This document shows, one piece after another, positions 1 through 8,071 of a DNA stretch of 20,235 bases. Origin of the DNA: Microbacterium sp. (GTDB lineage Bacteria; Actinomycetota; Actinomycetes; Actinomycetales; Microbacteriaceae); the NCBI GenBank assembly GCA_003476465.1, contig DMUE01000240.1:1-20235 (forward strand). Direction: 5' to 3'. Under the pieces are notes generated by a model. It had not been told where the DNA came from, did not search any database, and saw nothing but the letters and a program-made list of their open reading frames with translations. Position numbers and translations under genes: made by a program. Numbering within the stretch: the first letter of the stretch is position 1; the number at the start of each line of letters is the position of its first letter.

Positions 1-23
1 GTTCGAGTCCCCTCAGGTCCACC
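1..23 (+). tRNA. 3' end of a tRNA-like gene (partial, cut by window edge)
   Basis: The first bases read as a TpsiC loop (GTTCGAGTC), then the 3' half of a T stem (CCCCT), the 3' half of an acceptor stem (CAGGTCC), discriminator A and CC. The 5' part lies outside the window, so identity cannot be fixed. U at position 70 would suit alanine or tmRNA if it pairs with G3, but this cannot be tested here. No complete CCA is encoded (ACCC follows). It lies antisense to the 3' end of a serine recombinase gene, the usual arrangement where an integrative element has inserted at a tRNA 3' end. Confidence 0.5.
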
Positions 24-1681
24 CCACGCACAAGGCTCGAACCCTTGCCAACGGAATCGTTGGCTCGGGTACGGGCCTTGTCGCTGTCCTGAACCCAGTT
101 GAGGGCGTTGGCGTTGACTTCGGGGTCGAGGAGCATCTCGAAGGGGCGGTTGTTCTCGACCCGAAGCTCGCCGTCTTCGTCGATGTAAACCTTGGTGAAG
201 AAGGCTTGATTGCACAGGCGCCGGTTGGCGTCGTCGCAGCGCTGGTAGATGTCGCCGCAGTCGGCCAGCAGGTTCAACGCGTCATCAAGGTGGGCACGAG
301 CGTCGGCGTAGTCGCCGTGGTGGGCGTCGATGCGCCGGTTGAGGCTGTCGAGATCGCCGAGTATGCGGTCCTGTTCTCGTTTGAGCACCGGCAGCGGCAC
401 GGCGTCGGCGTAGTGGGCTTGCATGAGCCGGTCTTGTTCGTGTTCGAGCCGGTCGCGGTGCTTGGTCAGGCGTTCGAGTTCGTCGGTCTCGGCGGCCATG
501 AGCCCGTCGAACTCGTGGTGCAGCATCCCGGACAGAGCATCGCGCTGGGCGGGGCTGATCTGCACGCGGGCGTAGTAGTCCTCGATGAGCCTCTCGACGT
601 CCTCGATCAGGATCGCCCCTCGCGTGCAGTCGGTGCGCTTGGAGTGCCGACCGGAGCACACGAAGTAGCAGTAGACGTTGCCGTGGCGGTTCTTGGCGTT
701 GGACACGATCAGCCGGGATCCGCACTGGCCGCAGTAGACGGTGCCTTTGAGGTAGTGGTCATGGACCTGGGTGGCCTCGGCAGCACTCTTGTGGGCAGTC
801 AGGACGGACTGGACCTGGTACCAGACCTCAGGCGGGACGAGCACGGGGTGGGTGCCCTTGTAGCGGGTGCCGCGGTAGACGACATCGCCTTTGTAGTAGG
901 GGTTGGTCAGCAGTCGATGCACGGAGGAGACCGCGAGCGGCTTCGGTGGCCGCTTAGGGGTGGGGACACTGACCAGGCCACGGGAAGTGAGTTCGTCGTG
1001 AAGCTGGCTGACGGTCCAGTTCCCCGAGGCGTAGGCCTTGAATGCCCACTCGATCAGGGGTGCGCGTTCGGGGTCGAGTTCGACGGTGCGGACCTCGCGG
1101 CCCTGGTCGTCGCGGAGGCGGACGTTGAGGTAGCCGATTGGGGCTTTGCCAAGGGTGCCACCGCCGATTGCTTTCTGTGTCATGCCTTTGGTGACCTCGG
1201 TGGCGAGGTTGCGGGAGTAGAACTCCGCGATGGTGGACATGATGCCGTGCAGCAGCATGCCGGAGGGAGTCTCGTCGATGTTCTCGGTGGCCGAGACCAA
1301 CATGACCCCGGCCTGTTGGAGGGCAAGGTGGATGGTCACGTCGTCGGCGCGGTTGCGGGCGAGCCGGTCGACTTTGTGGACGATGCAGTAGGCGACCTTG
1401 TTGGCCTTGACGTATTGGATCATTCGCATCAGGTCGGGCCGCTGGGCGGACTTCGCTGAGGCTCCGGCGTCGACGAACTCCTCGATGATGGTTGCACCGA
1501 GCTGGTCTGCTTTGCGGCGCACGGCCTCGCGTTGGGCGGGAATGGAGAAGCCTTCGTCGGTGCCGCCCTTGGACGCCTGTTCGCGGGTGGAGACCCGCAG
1601 ATAGGAGATGGCAGCTGCCGTGCTGGTGGGCGGGTCGATCAGGCTGGCCGCCGGATCAGCAGCAGGAGTTGTGGTGGTCAT
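1..1681 (-). CDS. Large serine recombinase / integrase (C-terminus outside window)
   Basis: The minus-strand frame is open from ATG at 1681 through base 1 without a stop, giving at least 560 residues. The N-terminal resolvase domain begins at YLRVSTREQ, which places the catalytic serine at residue 31. It continues with HKVDRLARNRADD and STIAEFYSRNLATEV, typical of serine integrases. A recombinase domain follows (YYKGDVVYRGTRYKGTHP). A zinc ribbon starts with Cys317 and Cys320 and continues through CYFVC and a later Cys. A charged coiled-coil stretch follows at about residues 395-450. The enzyme would integrate and excise the element by double-strand exchange through a phosphoserine link. The C-terminal VDLRGLE is the antisense translation of a tRNA 3' end. 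Purine-rich AAGGA lies before the start. An upstream ATG at about 1760 is out of frame. It is the last gene of the leftward conjugation cluster, but 184 bp separate it from the previous gene, so it may have its own promoter. Confidence 0.94.
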   Translation of the reverse strand, partial: MTTTTPAADPAASLIDPPTSTAAAISYLRVSTREQASKGGTDEGFSIPAQREAVRRKADQLGATIIEEFVDAGASAKSAQRPDLMRMIQYVKANKVAYCIVHKVDRLARNRADDVTIHLALQQAGVMLVSATENIDETPSGMLLHGIMSTIAEFYSRNLATEVTKGMTQKAIGGGTLGKAPIGYLNVRLRDDQGREVRTVELDPERAPLIEWAFKAYASGNWTVSQLHDELTSRGLVSVPTPKRPPKPLAVSSVHRLLTNPYYKGDVVYRGTRYKGTHPVLVPPEVWYQVQSVLTAHKSAAEATQVHDHYLKGTVYCGQCGSRLIVSNAKNRHGNVYCYFVCSGRHSKRTDCTRGAILIEDVERLIEDYYARVQISPAQRDALSGMLHHEFDGLMAAETDELERLTKHRDRLEHEQDRLMQAHYADAVPLPVLKREQDRILGDLDSLNRRIDAHHGDYADARAHLDDALNLLADCGDIYQRCDDANRRLCNQAFFTKVYIDEDGELRVENNRPFEMLLDPEVNANALNWVQDSDKARTRANDSVGKGSSLVRGVDLRGLE

Positions 1682-1806
1682 CGGGTCCTTGCCTCTCACA
1701 CGATTCGTCCCTCGCGCCCCCAGATGCCTGGGAGGGGATGTTGGTCGTGAGAGCAGCCATCGGTGTGACTGTAGGACGAGACCCGACGGGGTCACGGTGC
1801 GTGTTA

Positions 1807-1850
1807 CCCGCCAGAGGCGGGGTTTAGGACCACAACACCCCGCGTACGCG
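1807..1850. other. Small inverted repeats between recombinase and tra operon
   Basis: Two small symmetric elements lie in the 184-bp gap: a hairpin CCCGCC-AGA-GGCGGG at 1807-1821 and a perfect 10-bp palindrome CGCGTACGCG at 1841-1850. They lie downstream of the last small tra gene and upstream of the recombinase. They could end operon transcription or bind a regulator. Neither has a U-tract, so a classical intrinsic terminator is not shown. An attP recombination site could also lie in this gap, but I cannot identify one. Confidence 0.3.
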
Positions 1851-1865
1851 AGGCTTTTGCTTGTT

Positions 1866-2108
1866 TCATTCTACCAACGGTCTTGCGACACTCGCTGTTG
1901 CGCCGGTTGGTGCGGCCGGGTCACGGTAGGTCTCCGGTGGTTTGGTGGCGCTGCGGTCGGCGCGGCTGCGGCCGGTCTCCTGCAAGGTCAGACGGATCAG
2001 CACCTCGGCGAGCTTGTGCAGGTCGGCTTGGTCGCGGTGGACCGCGCGCACCGAGAACGACCGGTCCTCGTACCGGCGCCGGTCGGTTTTCTTCACATAG
2101 CCGCCCAT
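1866..2108 (-). CDS. Small hypothetical protein, last gene of tra operon
   Basis: This encodes 80 residues and is rich in Arg, Lys and Asp at the N-terminus (KKTDRRRYEDRSFSVRAVHRDQADLHKLAEVLIRLTLQE), with a helical middle and a Pro/Ala-rich, likely disordered tail. I do not recognise a named family. The start ATG overlaps the stop of the upstream gene by one base (TGATG), so it is probably translated by re-initiation and belongs to the conjugation operon. The basic, helical character would suit a small DNA-binding or regulatory accessory protein, but that is inference. No signal peptide or membrane segment is visible. Confidence 0.7.
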   Translation of the reverse strand: MGGYVKKTDRRRYEDRSFSVRAVHRDQADLHKLAEVLIRLTLQETGRSRADRSATKPPETYRDPAAPTGATASVARPLVE

Positions 2109-2731
2109 CAGTCCCTCACCTCCCCGGTCACTGGGTCGACATCGATATCGAGGTCGTCGTCGAGGCTGGCGTAGAACTCGTCCTCGGCCTCCTGACGTTT
2201 GCGGACCTGGGCTTGAACGAACTGCACGAACTCGGCGTCGCGGTCGGCGATCACGACATCCTCCACCGGCGGTGCCGGGTCTTCGCCGGGCCAGGTGGTC
2301 TGCCGGGTGGGACGGTCACGATCGAGCCGGGTGCCCGATGCGGCCACCCAGTCCCGGAGGCGGGCGCGGGCGTCGGCGAAGTCACGGTGCCAGCCAATCG
2401 CCGCGGACGCGTTCTGCTCGGGATCGTAGGCGCCCAGCCAGTGCAGGTGCAGCGCGGAGAGTTCCCAGAGCAGTTCGGGGTGGTGGTGCCAGAACGGCGG
2501 TACCACGCTAGCCGGGAGTCCGTAGGTGTGACGTAGCCAGTCCACCCACCGGTTCAACGCGAGCCATTCCTGTTCCAGATCATGCGCTGACAACAGGTTC
2601 CAGTTCACCGGGTGCGGTGTCTCGGGCACATCGGCGTCGCTGACGTGTGGCGGCCCGTCGAACACATCCGGTTCGTCCAGCCCAGGTCCCTCACCGTCGA
2701 TCGGGCCGGGTTCAGGCGTGAGGTCGGTCAT
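2108..2731 (-). CDS. Conserved ICE protein, possibly DUF4913-like
   Basis: This encodes 207 residues starting at MTDLTPEPGP. I chose the ATG at 2731 because GGGAG lies at suitable spacing before it. An in-frame start at 2833 would run into the ssb gene and has no ribosome site. The N-terminal 45 residues are acidic and proline-rich. The core (residues about 48-150) is Trp-rich and holds LNRWVDWLRHTYGLP, PPFWHHHPELLWELSALHLHW and GWHRDFADARARLRDW, a pattern seen in conserved proteins of actinobacterial conjugative elements, some labelled DUF4913. The C-terminus is acidic. It starts 19 bp after ssb and overlaps the next gene by one base. The role is unknown. The gene order suggests work on DNA processing together with SSB and the coupling protein. 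Confidence 0.75.
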   Translation of the reverse strand: MTDLTPEPGPIDGEGPGLDEPDVFDGPPHVSDADVPETPHPVNWNLLSAHDLEQEWLALNRWVDWLRHTYGLPASVVPPFWHHHPELLWELSALHLHWLGAYDPEQNASAAIGWHRDFADARARLRDWVAASGTRLDRDRPTRQTTWPGEDPAPPVEDVVIADRDAEFVQFVQAQVRKRQEAEDEFYASLDDDLDIDVDPVTGEVRD

Positions 2732-2750
2732 GGTGATCGGCTCCCGGCGT

Positions 2751-3194
2751 TCACAGGCCGATGGCCGTGGACTGTGGCGCCTGAGCGGGCCTGGCCGGCG
2801 GCTCGAACCCTGGAGCTTCGCGTTCTGCGGCACGGCGTGGCGTGCGATCGACCTCGTAACGCGTACGGGCGGCGTCGTGACCGATCTTTTTGGCTACGAA
2901 CTCCTCGCTCTCGACCGCCTGGCCGCCTCGTTCGTAGTTGACCTCGCGGGTGTAGCCCTCGGCGATGAAGTTGTCACCTTTGGCGAACCGGGCATGCGCG
3001 TGCTCGGCGGACCGACCGAACATCACCAGATGGTGATAGGTCGTCTCGGTCTGGGTGAACGACCCATCGTCCTCGCGACGGAAGTGCTCCTTGCCGACAC
3101 GGGCGTAGAACCGAGGATCACCCTTCGAGGTCTGGCTGAGCTGCGGGTCCGAGGCGATGAACCCCGAGAACGACTCCTGGGTGCGGATAGCCAT
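2751..3194 (-). CDS. ssb: Single-stranded DNA-binding protein (SSB-like)
   Basis: This encodes 147 residues with an OB-fold of the bacterial SSB type: FSGFIASDPQLSQTSKGDPRFYARVG, then TTYHHLVMFGRSAEHAHARFAKGDNFIAEGYTREV (residues about 8-110). The pattern 'lv.fg..Ae.....kGd....G' is the SSB signature. SSB would coat the transferred strand after conjugation or during replication of the excised circle. A strong AGGAGG lies 8 bases before the ATG. The C-terminus is Pro/Ala-rich and ends STAIGL, without the acidic DDxPF-like tip that chromosomal SSBs use to recruit partners. It is therefore likely an element-borne paralogue that does not recruit the host repair set in the usual way. It lies in the operon between the coupling protein and the small unknown genes. 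Confidence 0.88.
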   Translation of the reverse strand: MAIRTQESFSGFIASDPQLSQTSKGDPRFYARVGKEHFRREDDGSFTQTETTYHHLVMFGRSAEHAHARFAKGDNFIAEGYTREVNYERGGQAVESEEFVAKKIGHDAARTRYEVDRTPRRAAEREAPGFEPPARPAQAPQSTAIGL

Positions 3195-3283
3195 CAGACT
3201 GTCCTCCTGACACTCACGCGACCCCGCTGATCGGAGCCGCTGATGTCAGGCAGGTACGCCGGCCACACCCAACCGCGCTCCGG

Positions 3284-5068
3284 TCAGGAGCCGGGTCCGC
3301 GCAGCAGTGTCTCCACCTCGGCCCGGTCGGCCTTCAACTGAACCGCGTCGGGTCGGGAGGGCCAGGCACGCAGGTCAGTCACGATCGGTGGGGCGGAACG
3401 AAGCAACGTCACCCCGGTGCCGAACGGCAGCGTCCTGATCCGGTCCGGCGGAAGGATCGGCACCCGGCGGACGGAGCGTTGGTTGGAACGGGTGCCGTGG
3501 TCGCCGAGAGTCACAGAGTCGGTGTATTCGTCGCGTTCGCCGATGAGGGTGGAGAGGTCTTGGAGGTCGCGGGAGTTGGAGGCGCCGCCGAGGATAATCT
3601 TGACGATGGAGGCGTCCCAGATTGCTCCGGCGGCGTTGTCGTTCCATTTGTCCCGTGCTTGGGCCAGGGACTGGAGGACGGGCAGGGTGGTGATGCCGGT
3701 ACCGCCGCCCTCAGCCATCAAGGTAGGGAGGCTGGGAAGTGGTGCGAGGTTGCCGATCTCATCCAGGGCAAGCAGCAGAGGCGGGTCTAGGCGTGCGCCT
3801 GGTGAGCGGGCGGCGAGACGCCGGGCGGTTTCGATGAGGTCTTCGACGAACGCCGCCACGAGGGCGGCGGATGCGCCGGCACCGGCGCCGGTGGCGAGGA
3901 GGTAGAGCGTGCCGCGTTCGGTGATGAAGTGTTCGGGGTCGAAGCCCTCACCGGGCCCGGGCGAGACGGCGTCCAGGACGCGGGGGTCGGCCAGGGCTCC
4001 GAGGGCCAAAGCAACGCCTTGCCAGATCGAATCCCTGGTTTTGGGGTCGGCGTCGATCATCGCCCCGAGGGAGTCCGCCCACCCGGTGGCCGCCTGCGTG
4101 TTATTGGTGAGGATCGCGACGGCTTCAGCCGCGGCGGAGGGGTCGAGAGTCCACCGGAACAGCTCTGCTGGGGGCCGGTGGTCGAGGGCGGCGGCGTGCA
4201 GAAGGGCTTGGAGGGCGGTGCGGGTCTTGCCTTCCCAGAAGCCGCCGGATTCGACCCCGCCGGCGGACAGGCCGGTCGCGGCCGAGAGGCCGGTGGCGCG
4301 GATCATCGCCGTGAGCGGGTCCTCGCAGCCGCGGATGGGTGACCAGCGCATTCCGGCGGGGATGCCGTCGGCGAGGTGTTGGGGGTCGAACACCGCTACC
4401 GGCCGGCCGCCACGCTGCCTCGCGCGGAGGGTGGCGGTGAGGTTGTCCGGCCGGGTCGAGGTGGTGACGACGGCGCCGGGCGCGTCGAGGATCGCCGGGA
4501 TCACGATGTGCAGGCCTTTGCCGGAGCGCGGGGGGCCGATGAGCAGGATCGAGTCCTCCACCGACGCCCACACGTCGCGTCCCTTGGAGGAGCCGATCCG
4601 ATACCCGACATCGCCGGGTGCGGGTTTATCGAGGGACGGGCGCAGTGTCCCGGCCCGGCGAAGCAGCGCCTTCGCCGAGGCGCTCTGGTTGACCTCATGG
4701 GTCGTGGCGGTGCCGGCGAGGCGGCGTGGGTCGGTCTCGACTCGGCGCGAGTGGCGGCGCAGCCGCACCCACGCCCATCCGATTCCGCTGGCGAGTCCCG
4801 CCAGGAGCAACCCGGTGACAGTCCAATAGGCGACCGGAGACAGTCCATCGGCGTGCAGTGCGCCCGCGGGGTCGCTGGGGTTGAACAGCACTCCGAGCCC
4901 GGCGGCGGGACCGGCCTCGGGCTGGGGTGTGCCAGTGAGGAACGCGGCAACGGAGCCGGAGGCGCGGAGGATGAGCGCGATCCCAAACATCCCCACCAGG
5001 GCGATGAGGGCGGCGTTGGTCAGCTCGTCACCGAACGACCCGGCCTGCCGCCCGGAGGGGGTGTTCAC
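3284..5068 (-). CDS. Type IV coupling protein, VirD4/TraM-like ATPase
   Basis: This encodes 594 residues starting at GTG, with a 4-base overlap (GTGA) with the upstream gene. Two transmembrane segments lie at residues about 17-37 and 78-100, with an extracytoplasmic loop between them, as in VirD4-type coupling proteins. The cytoplasmic domain carries Walker A GPPRSGKG at 178-185 and Walker B LLLALDEIGN at 431-440. It also has the family features VVTTSTRPDN, WEGKTRTALQALLHAAAL and a late LQSLAQARDKW segment. It would bind the relaxase-DNA complex at the inner face of the membrane and pump it into the type IV channel with ATP. Actinobacterial ICEs usually carry one such gene near the VirB4-like gene. 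The motifs are intact, so it is probably active. Confidence 0.93.
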   Translation of the reverse strand: MNTPSGRQAGSFGDELTNAALIALVGMFGIALILRASGSVAAFLTGTPQPEAGPAAGLGVLFNPSDPAGALHADGLSPVAYWTVTGLLLAGLASGIGWAWVRLRRHSRRVETDPRRLAGTATTHEVNQSASAKALLRRAGTLRPSLDKPAPGDVGYRIGSSKGRDVWASVEDSILLIGPPRSGKGLHIVIPAILDAPGAVVTTSTRPDNLTATLRARQRGGRPVAVFDPQHLADGIPAGMRWSPIRGCEDPLTAMIRATGLSAATGLSAGGVESGGFWEGKTRTALQALLHAAALDHRPPAELFRWTLDPSAAAEAVAILTNNTQAATGWADSLGAMIDADPKTRDSIWQGVALALGALADPRVLDAVSPGPGEGFDPEHFITERGTLYLLATGAGAGASAALVAAFVEDLIETARRLAARSPGARLDPPLLLALDEIGNLAPLPSLPTLMAEGGGTGITTLPVLQSLAQARDKWNDNAAGAIWDASIVKIILGGASNSRDLQDLSTLIGERDEYTDSVTLGDHGTRSNQRSVRRVPILPPDRIRTLPFGTGVTLLRSAPPIVTDLRAWPSRPDAVQLKADRAEVETLLRGPGS

Positions 5069-5628
5069 GGCAGCCGCCGCACGTGGATCGTGCCGGAGAC
5101 GCGGCCGAGTAGCATCACCTCGCCGCCGCCATCGGGCAGCAGCGACCGGAGCCGGCCTCGGTCCAGGTGCGTGCGGGCATGACCGGTGTTGGTGGCATCG
5201 GTGTGGGAGACGATGACTGCGGCGGCGACGTCCTCACCGGGCACGAACCCCTCGCCGGTCACTTCGACCAGCTCCGGCCGCCGCCTGGTTCTGCTCGTGA
5301 CCTGCGTGCCCCGCTCGTCCTCAGCCTCGGTGTCTGAGGGTTCGGGTCTGGTGCGGCGACGGGCGCGAATGACATCGGTGAACACGGTTTCGTCGCTCTC
5401 GTACACCTCGATGCGTACCGTGATCGTCCGATCCCGGGTCAGCACATCCAGCAGGGGCCCAAAGGTGGCCCGCGTCCACGCTTCGCCCTCTGGTGGTGGG
5501 ACGTCGGTGCCGTCGAGGGTGACGTCCAGGGCGCCGCCCTCGGTCACGGTGATGACCGCGTGTGGCAGCACGACCGGCGTCTCCTCCGGTTCCGGCCGAG
5601 TCGTTCGACGTGGGGGTTTGCGGGTCAT
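5065..5628 (-). CDS. Conserved hypothetical protein of the conjugation operon (187 aa)
   Basis: The start ATG at 5628 overlaps the stop of the VirB4-like gene by one base (TGATG), with GGGGGTGA just upstream. The stop overlaps the GTG of the coupling-protein gene by four bases. A longer open frame up to 6096 runs over the ATPase gene and is rejected. The N-terminus is basic (MTRKPPRRTTRPEPEE). A beta-rich domain follows (ITVTEGGALDVTLDG, ITVRIEVYESDETVFTDVI). The middle is charged, and a second small domain ends GRVSGTIHVRRLP. There is no membrane segment or catalytic motif, and I recognise no family. Its place between the two ATPase genes, with tight coupling on both sides, suggests a soluble partner of one of them. 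Confidence 0.8.
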   Translation of the reverse strand: MTRKPPRRTTRPEPEETPVVLPHAVITVTEGGALDVTLDGTDVPPPEGEAWTRATFGPLLDVLTRDRTITVRIEVYESDETVFTDVIRARRRTRPEPSDTEAEDERGTQVTSRTRRRPELVEVTGEGFVPGEDVAAAVIVSHTDATNTGHARTHLDRGRLRSLLPDGGGEVMLLGRVSGTIHVRRLP

Positions 5629-7115
5629 CACTTCACCCCCGAGGTCAGCCGCGAGCTGGTGTCGAACAGTGCCAGCTCGGCGGGATGGAGCTGGTGCTGG
5701 GTGACGAAGGCCCGGTCCTTGATCCGCCACAGCCCCTGCCCAACGCCCAACGATGGGAGGAGCTTCTGCTCGGTGCCGGTCAGACCAAGAGCTTGGGCGG
5801 TGGGGCCGAGCTGGTCGGACTCCTGCCGGTAGACGATCCGGGTCTCCGCATTGGCCAGCAGACTGTTGGCGAGGGAGCGCATGGCGGAGCCGGCGTCGCC
5901 GACGTTGTCCAGGTCGGAGAGCTTGTGGAAGATCAGCATGTTCGCGATCCCGTAATGCCGCGCGAGGCGCCAGTGCGCGTCCATCCGCTTCAACAACGCG
6001 GGGTGGGACATCAGCCGCCACGCTTCGTCGTAGATCACCCACCGCTGCCCACCGTTCGGGTCCAGCAGCGCGGACTCCATCCACGCCGACGAACACGTCA
6101 TCAACACCGAGATCAATGTGGAGTTCTCGGTGACGCGGGACAGGTCGAGGCTGATCATCGGCAGGCTGGGGTCGAACCGGACCGTGCTGGGGCCGTCGAA
6201 CAGGCCGGCGAGGTCACCGGCGACCAGGCGGCGCAGGGCATGGCCGACGAGCCGTCCGTCCTCGGCCAACCGGCCGTCGGCGGCCTCGTCTGGGGTGAGG
6301 ATGCGGTCGACGACCATCGGCAGGATCGGCACGGTGTTTTCTACGACGACTGCGGTGAGGGCGAGGTCGATCGCGGTGTGCTCCAACGGGGTCAATCCCC
6401 GGGCCAGGACGGTCTCGGCGAGAGCGCCGATGAGGTCGCGGCGGCGGGAGGCGACCGTGATGGCCCACTCCTGATCCGACAGTCCGGTGGGCCGGTGACC
6501 CTCATCCAGGGGGTTCAGCCTTGTGCTGAGCCCGTGGCCGAGGACGATTGCTTTCCCGCCGACCGCGTTGGCGACGGCGGTGTGCTCGCCCTTCGGATCA
6601 CCGGGGACGTAGACGCGCCGGCCGAACGGCAGCGATCGCGTGTAGAGCGCTTTTGCTAGCGAGGACTTCCCCGAGCCCACAATCCCAGCAAGGACGACGT
6701 TGGGAGCGGTGATGATCCCCCGGGCGTAGAGGATCCAGGGGTCGTAGACGAAGGAGCCGCCGGAGTAGAGGTCTTGGCCGACGAAGACGCCGTCGGCGCC
6801 GAGGCCGCCTTCGGCGACGAACGGGTACGCCCCCGCCAACGTCGCCGACGTGTCCTGATGGCGCGGGAGCCGGAACCTGCCGGGTGTGCGCAGCGTCGCG
6901 GCGCCGGGCTCACCGGCAGCAGGCAGGTAAGTGGTCGCGCGTCGTTCGAGGCGTTCCGCGTCGGCCTGCGCTCGCGCCGCGGCCTGCTCGGTACGGTGCT
7001 GCTCGGCCCGCAGCGCTGCGGCAGCCCGCTGGCGTTGCTTGCGCAGCCGGCGACGTTCAGCGGCAGGGGCCACCAGGACCGATGCGTGCAGCCGCTCGTT
7101 CTCTCGCGCGCTCAT
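5628..7115 (-). CDS. VirB4-like conjugation ATPase
   Basis: This encodes 495 residues starting MSARENERLH. The ATG at 7115 overlaps the upstream stop in an ATGA, which I prefer over the longer frame from 7169. The N-terminus (residues about 10-60) is a charged, Arg/Ala-rich coiled coil. Walker A AGIVGSGKSS is at 143-152 and Walker B WVIYDEAW at 359-366, followed by the HYGIANMLIFHKLSDL segment (about 387-402) and NAETRIVYRQ, typical of VirB4/TraC-type ATPases. It powers assembly of the type IV secretion channel at the inner membrane. The N-terminal region normally found in VirB4 before the ATPase domain is short. In actinobacterial ICEs that part seems to be carried by the separate SCO6880-family protein, also present here. 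Confidence 0.92.
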   Translation of the reverse strand: MSARENERLHASVLVAPAAERRRLRKQRQRAAAALRAEQHRTEQAAARAQADAERLERRATTYLPAAGEPGAATLRTPGRFRLPRHQDTSATLAGAYPFVAEGGLGADGVFVGQDLYSGGSFVYDPWILYARGIITAPNVVLAGIVGSGKSSLAKALYTRSLPFGRRVYVPGDPKGEHTAVANAVGGKAIVLGHGLSTRLNPLDEGHRPTGLSDQEWAITVASRRRDLIGALAETVLARGLTPLEHTAIDLALTAVVVENTVPILPMVVDRILTPDEAADGRLAEDGRLVGHALRRLVAGDLAGLFDGPSTVRFDPSLPMISLDLSRVTENSTLISVLMTCSSAWMESALLDPNGGQRWVIYDEAWRLMSHPALLKRMDAHWRLARHYGIANMLIFHKLSDLDNVGDAGSAMRSLANSLLANAETRIVYRQESDQLGPTAQALGLTGTEQKLLPSLGVGQGLWRIKDRAFVTQHQLHPAELALFDTSSRLTSGVK

Positions 7116-7978
7116 AGCGACAGCCCCCGCCCAGCCGACCCTGCGGAGCGGGCCGGCCCGGCGAACCAATCCCGCTCCACGACCGCCGGCCCCTGCTGCG
7201 CCCGCGCGGACGCTGGCGTCACCGAGTACCTTGGCGTGCTCGAATCGAGCGGGCCGACGCCGCTGATGGCCTCACGCGCGGGCACCACGCCGGTCTCATC
7301 CGGGCCCGGGCCGGACATGGCAGCTGGGTGCGCACGCAGGAGGCTGACGTGGCCCATGAACGGGTTGTACGTGAGGGCGTAGTCACCGTCAGTGATCACC
7401 CGGTCGAGCTGCCCGGTGGGTGGTTCGTCGTAGACGTACCCGTTCTCCAGGGCCGCGTCGGTGGTTTCGTCCCCGTAGTCCCAATTTCTCAGGTGCTCGA
7501 TGGCCGCATCAGCGCCGTCCCTGTCGATGAGGTCGAGCACCTCGTCGGCCTCGGAGCCTTGGAGGAAGACGACGCTGATCCAGCGCCGCGGTGCTTCCGT
7601 GGACACTGCCTCCCGGTCGAGTTCCTGCGCTGGGGTGTGCCAGGCGATGCGTCCCGAATGGGTCATCGCGGCATTGACGCGCTCCTCGACGCCATCGAGG
7701 AGTGTTCCGGCGTGGTGTAGGTCGTCTGCCGCGGCGAGGGCTTCGGCGGCACCGATCGCTTGGTCACCGTCATCGTCGTGAGCGCGGCCGCGATGAGCCA
7801 GATGGGCGGAGCCGAGCTGGTCGAGCACCTGGCGCAGCGACCGGACACCGAAGAGGAGGTCACCGAGCACGCTGTAGGTGTCGGGGGGGTTGTCGAACAC
7901 TCGGCCGGCGTGCGCGAGCCCGCGCAGCGCCGCGGATGCGTCGCCAGCATCCTGGAGTGGGTCGTGATATGTGGGCAT
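7112..7978 (-). CDS. Conserved hypothetical protein of the conjugation operon (288 aa)
   Basis: A perfect AGGAGG lies 6 bases before the ATG (MPTYHDPLQDAGDAS). The first half is helical (LRGLAHAGRVFDNPPDTYSVLGDL to LLDGVEERVNAAMTHSG), then comes RWISVVFLQGSEADEVLDLID and a region ending DYALTYNPFMGHVSLLR. The last 70 residues are Pro/Gly/Ala-rich and look disordered. The protein is soluble and I do not recognise a catalytic motif. The first part resembles proteins found beside SCO6880-like genes in actinobacterial elements, but I cannot name the family. It ends in an ATGA overlap with the VirB4-like gene, so the two are made together. A hairpin lies in the 93-bp gap before it. Confidence 0.82.
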   Translation of the reverse strand: MPTYHDPLQDAGDASAALRGLAHAGRVFDNPPDTYSVLGDLLFGVRSLRQVLDQLGSAHLAHRGRAHDDDGDQAIGAAEALAAADDLHHAGTLLDGVEERVNAAMTHSGRIAWHTPAQELDREAVSTEAPRRWISVVFLQGSEADEVLDLIDRDGADAAIEHLRNWDYGDETTDAALENGYVYDEPPTGQLDRVITDGDYALTYNPFMGHVSLLRAHPAAMSGPGPDETGVVPAREAISGVGPLDSSTPRYSVTPASARAQQGPAVVERDWFAGPARSAGSAGRGLSL

Positions 7979-8006
7979 GAGCGGCCTCCTGTGACAAGCG
8001 CGAAAG

Positions 8007-8022
8007 CCCCGGTCATCCGGGG
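8007..8022 (-). terminator. Intercistronic hairpin, possible attenuator
   Basis: A perfect 6-bp stem CCCCGG / CCGGGG with a 4-base loop lies in the 93-bp gap between the SCO6880-like gene and the 288-residue gene. Read on the minus strand it is followed by CTTTCG, a very short U-run. It could reduce transcription into the downstream genes, or protect mRNA ends. The gap is the longest inside this part of the operon. Confidence 0.4.
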
Positions 8023-8071
8023 TCGACTCTCAGGTGCACGCGCGCCCCCACCGCGCAACGGGTGCTGGGCG

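Noticed and set aside
206..1459. Plus-strand open frame of 417 codons at the left end
   Set aside because: It is antisense to the serine recombinase, with Val/Gly/Asp-biased composition typical of the opposite strand.
5629..6096. N-terminal extension of the 187-residue gene
   Set aside because: It overlaps the ATPase gene in another frame. A coupled ATG at 5628 is the natural start.
5562..6659. Plus-strand open frame of 365 codons
   Set aside because: It is antisense to the VirB4-like ATPase, whose Walker motifs are intact on the minus strand.
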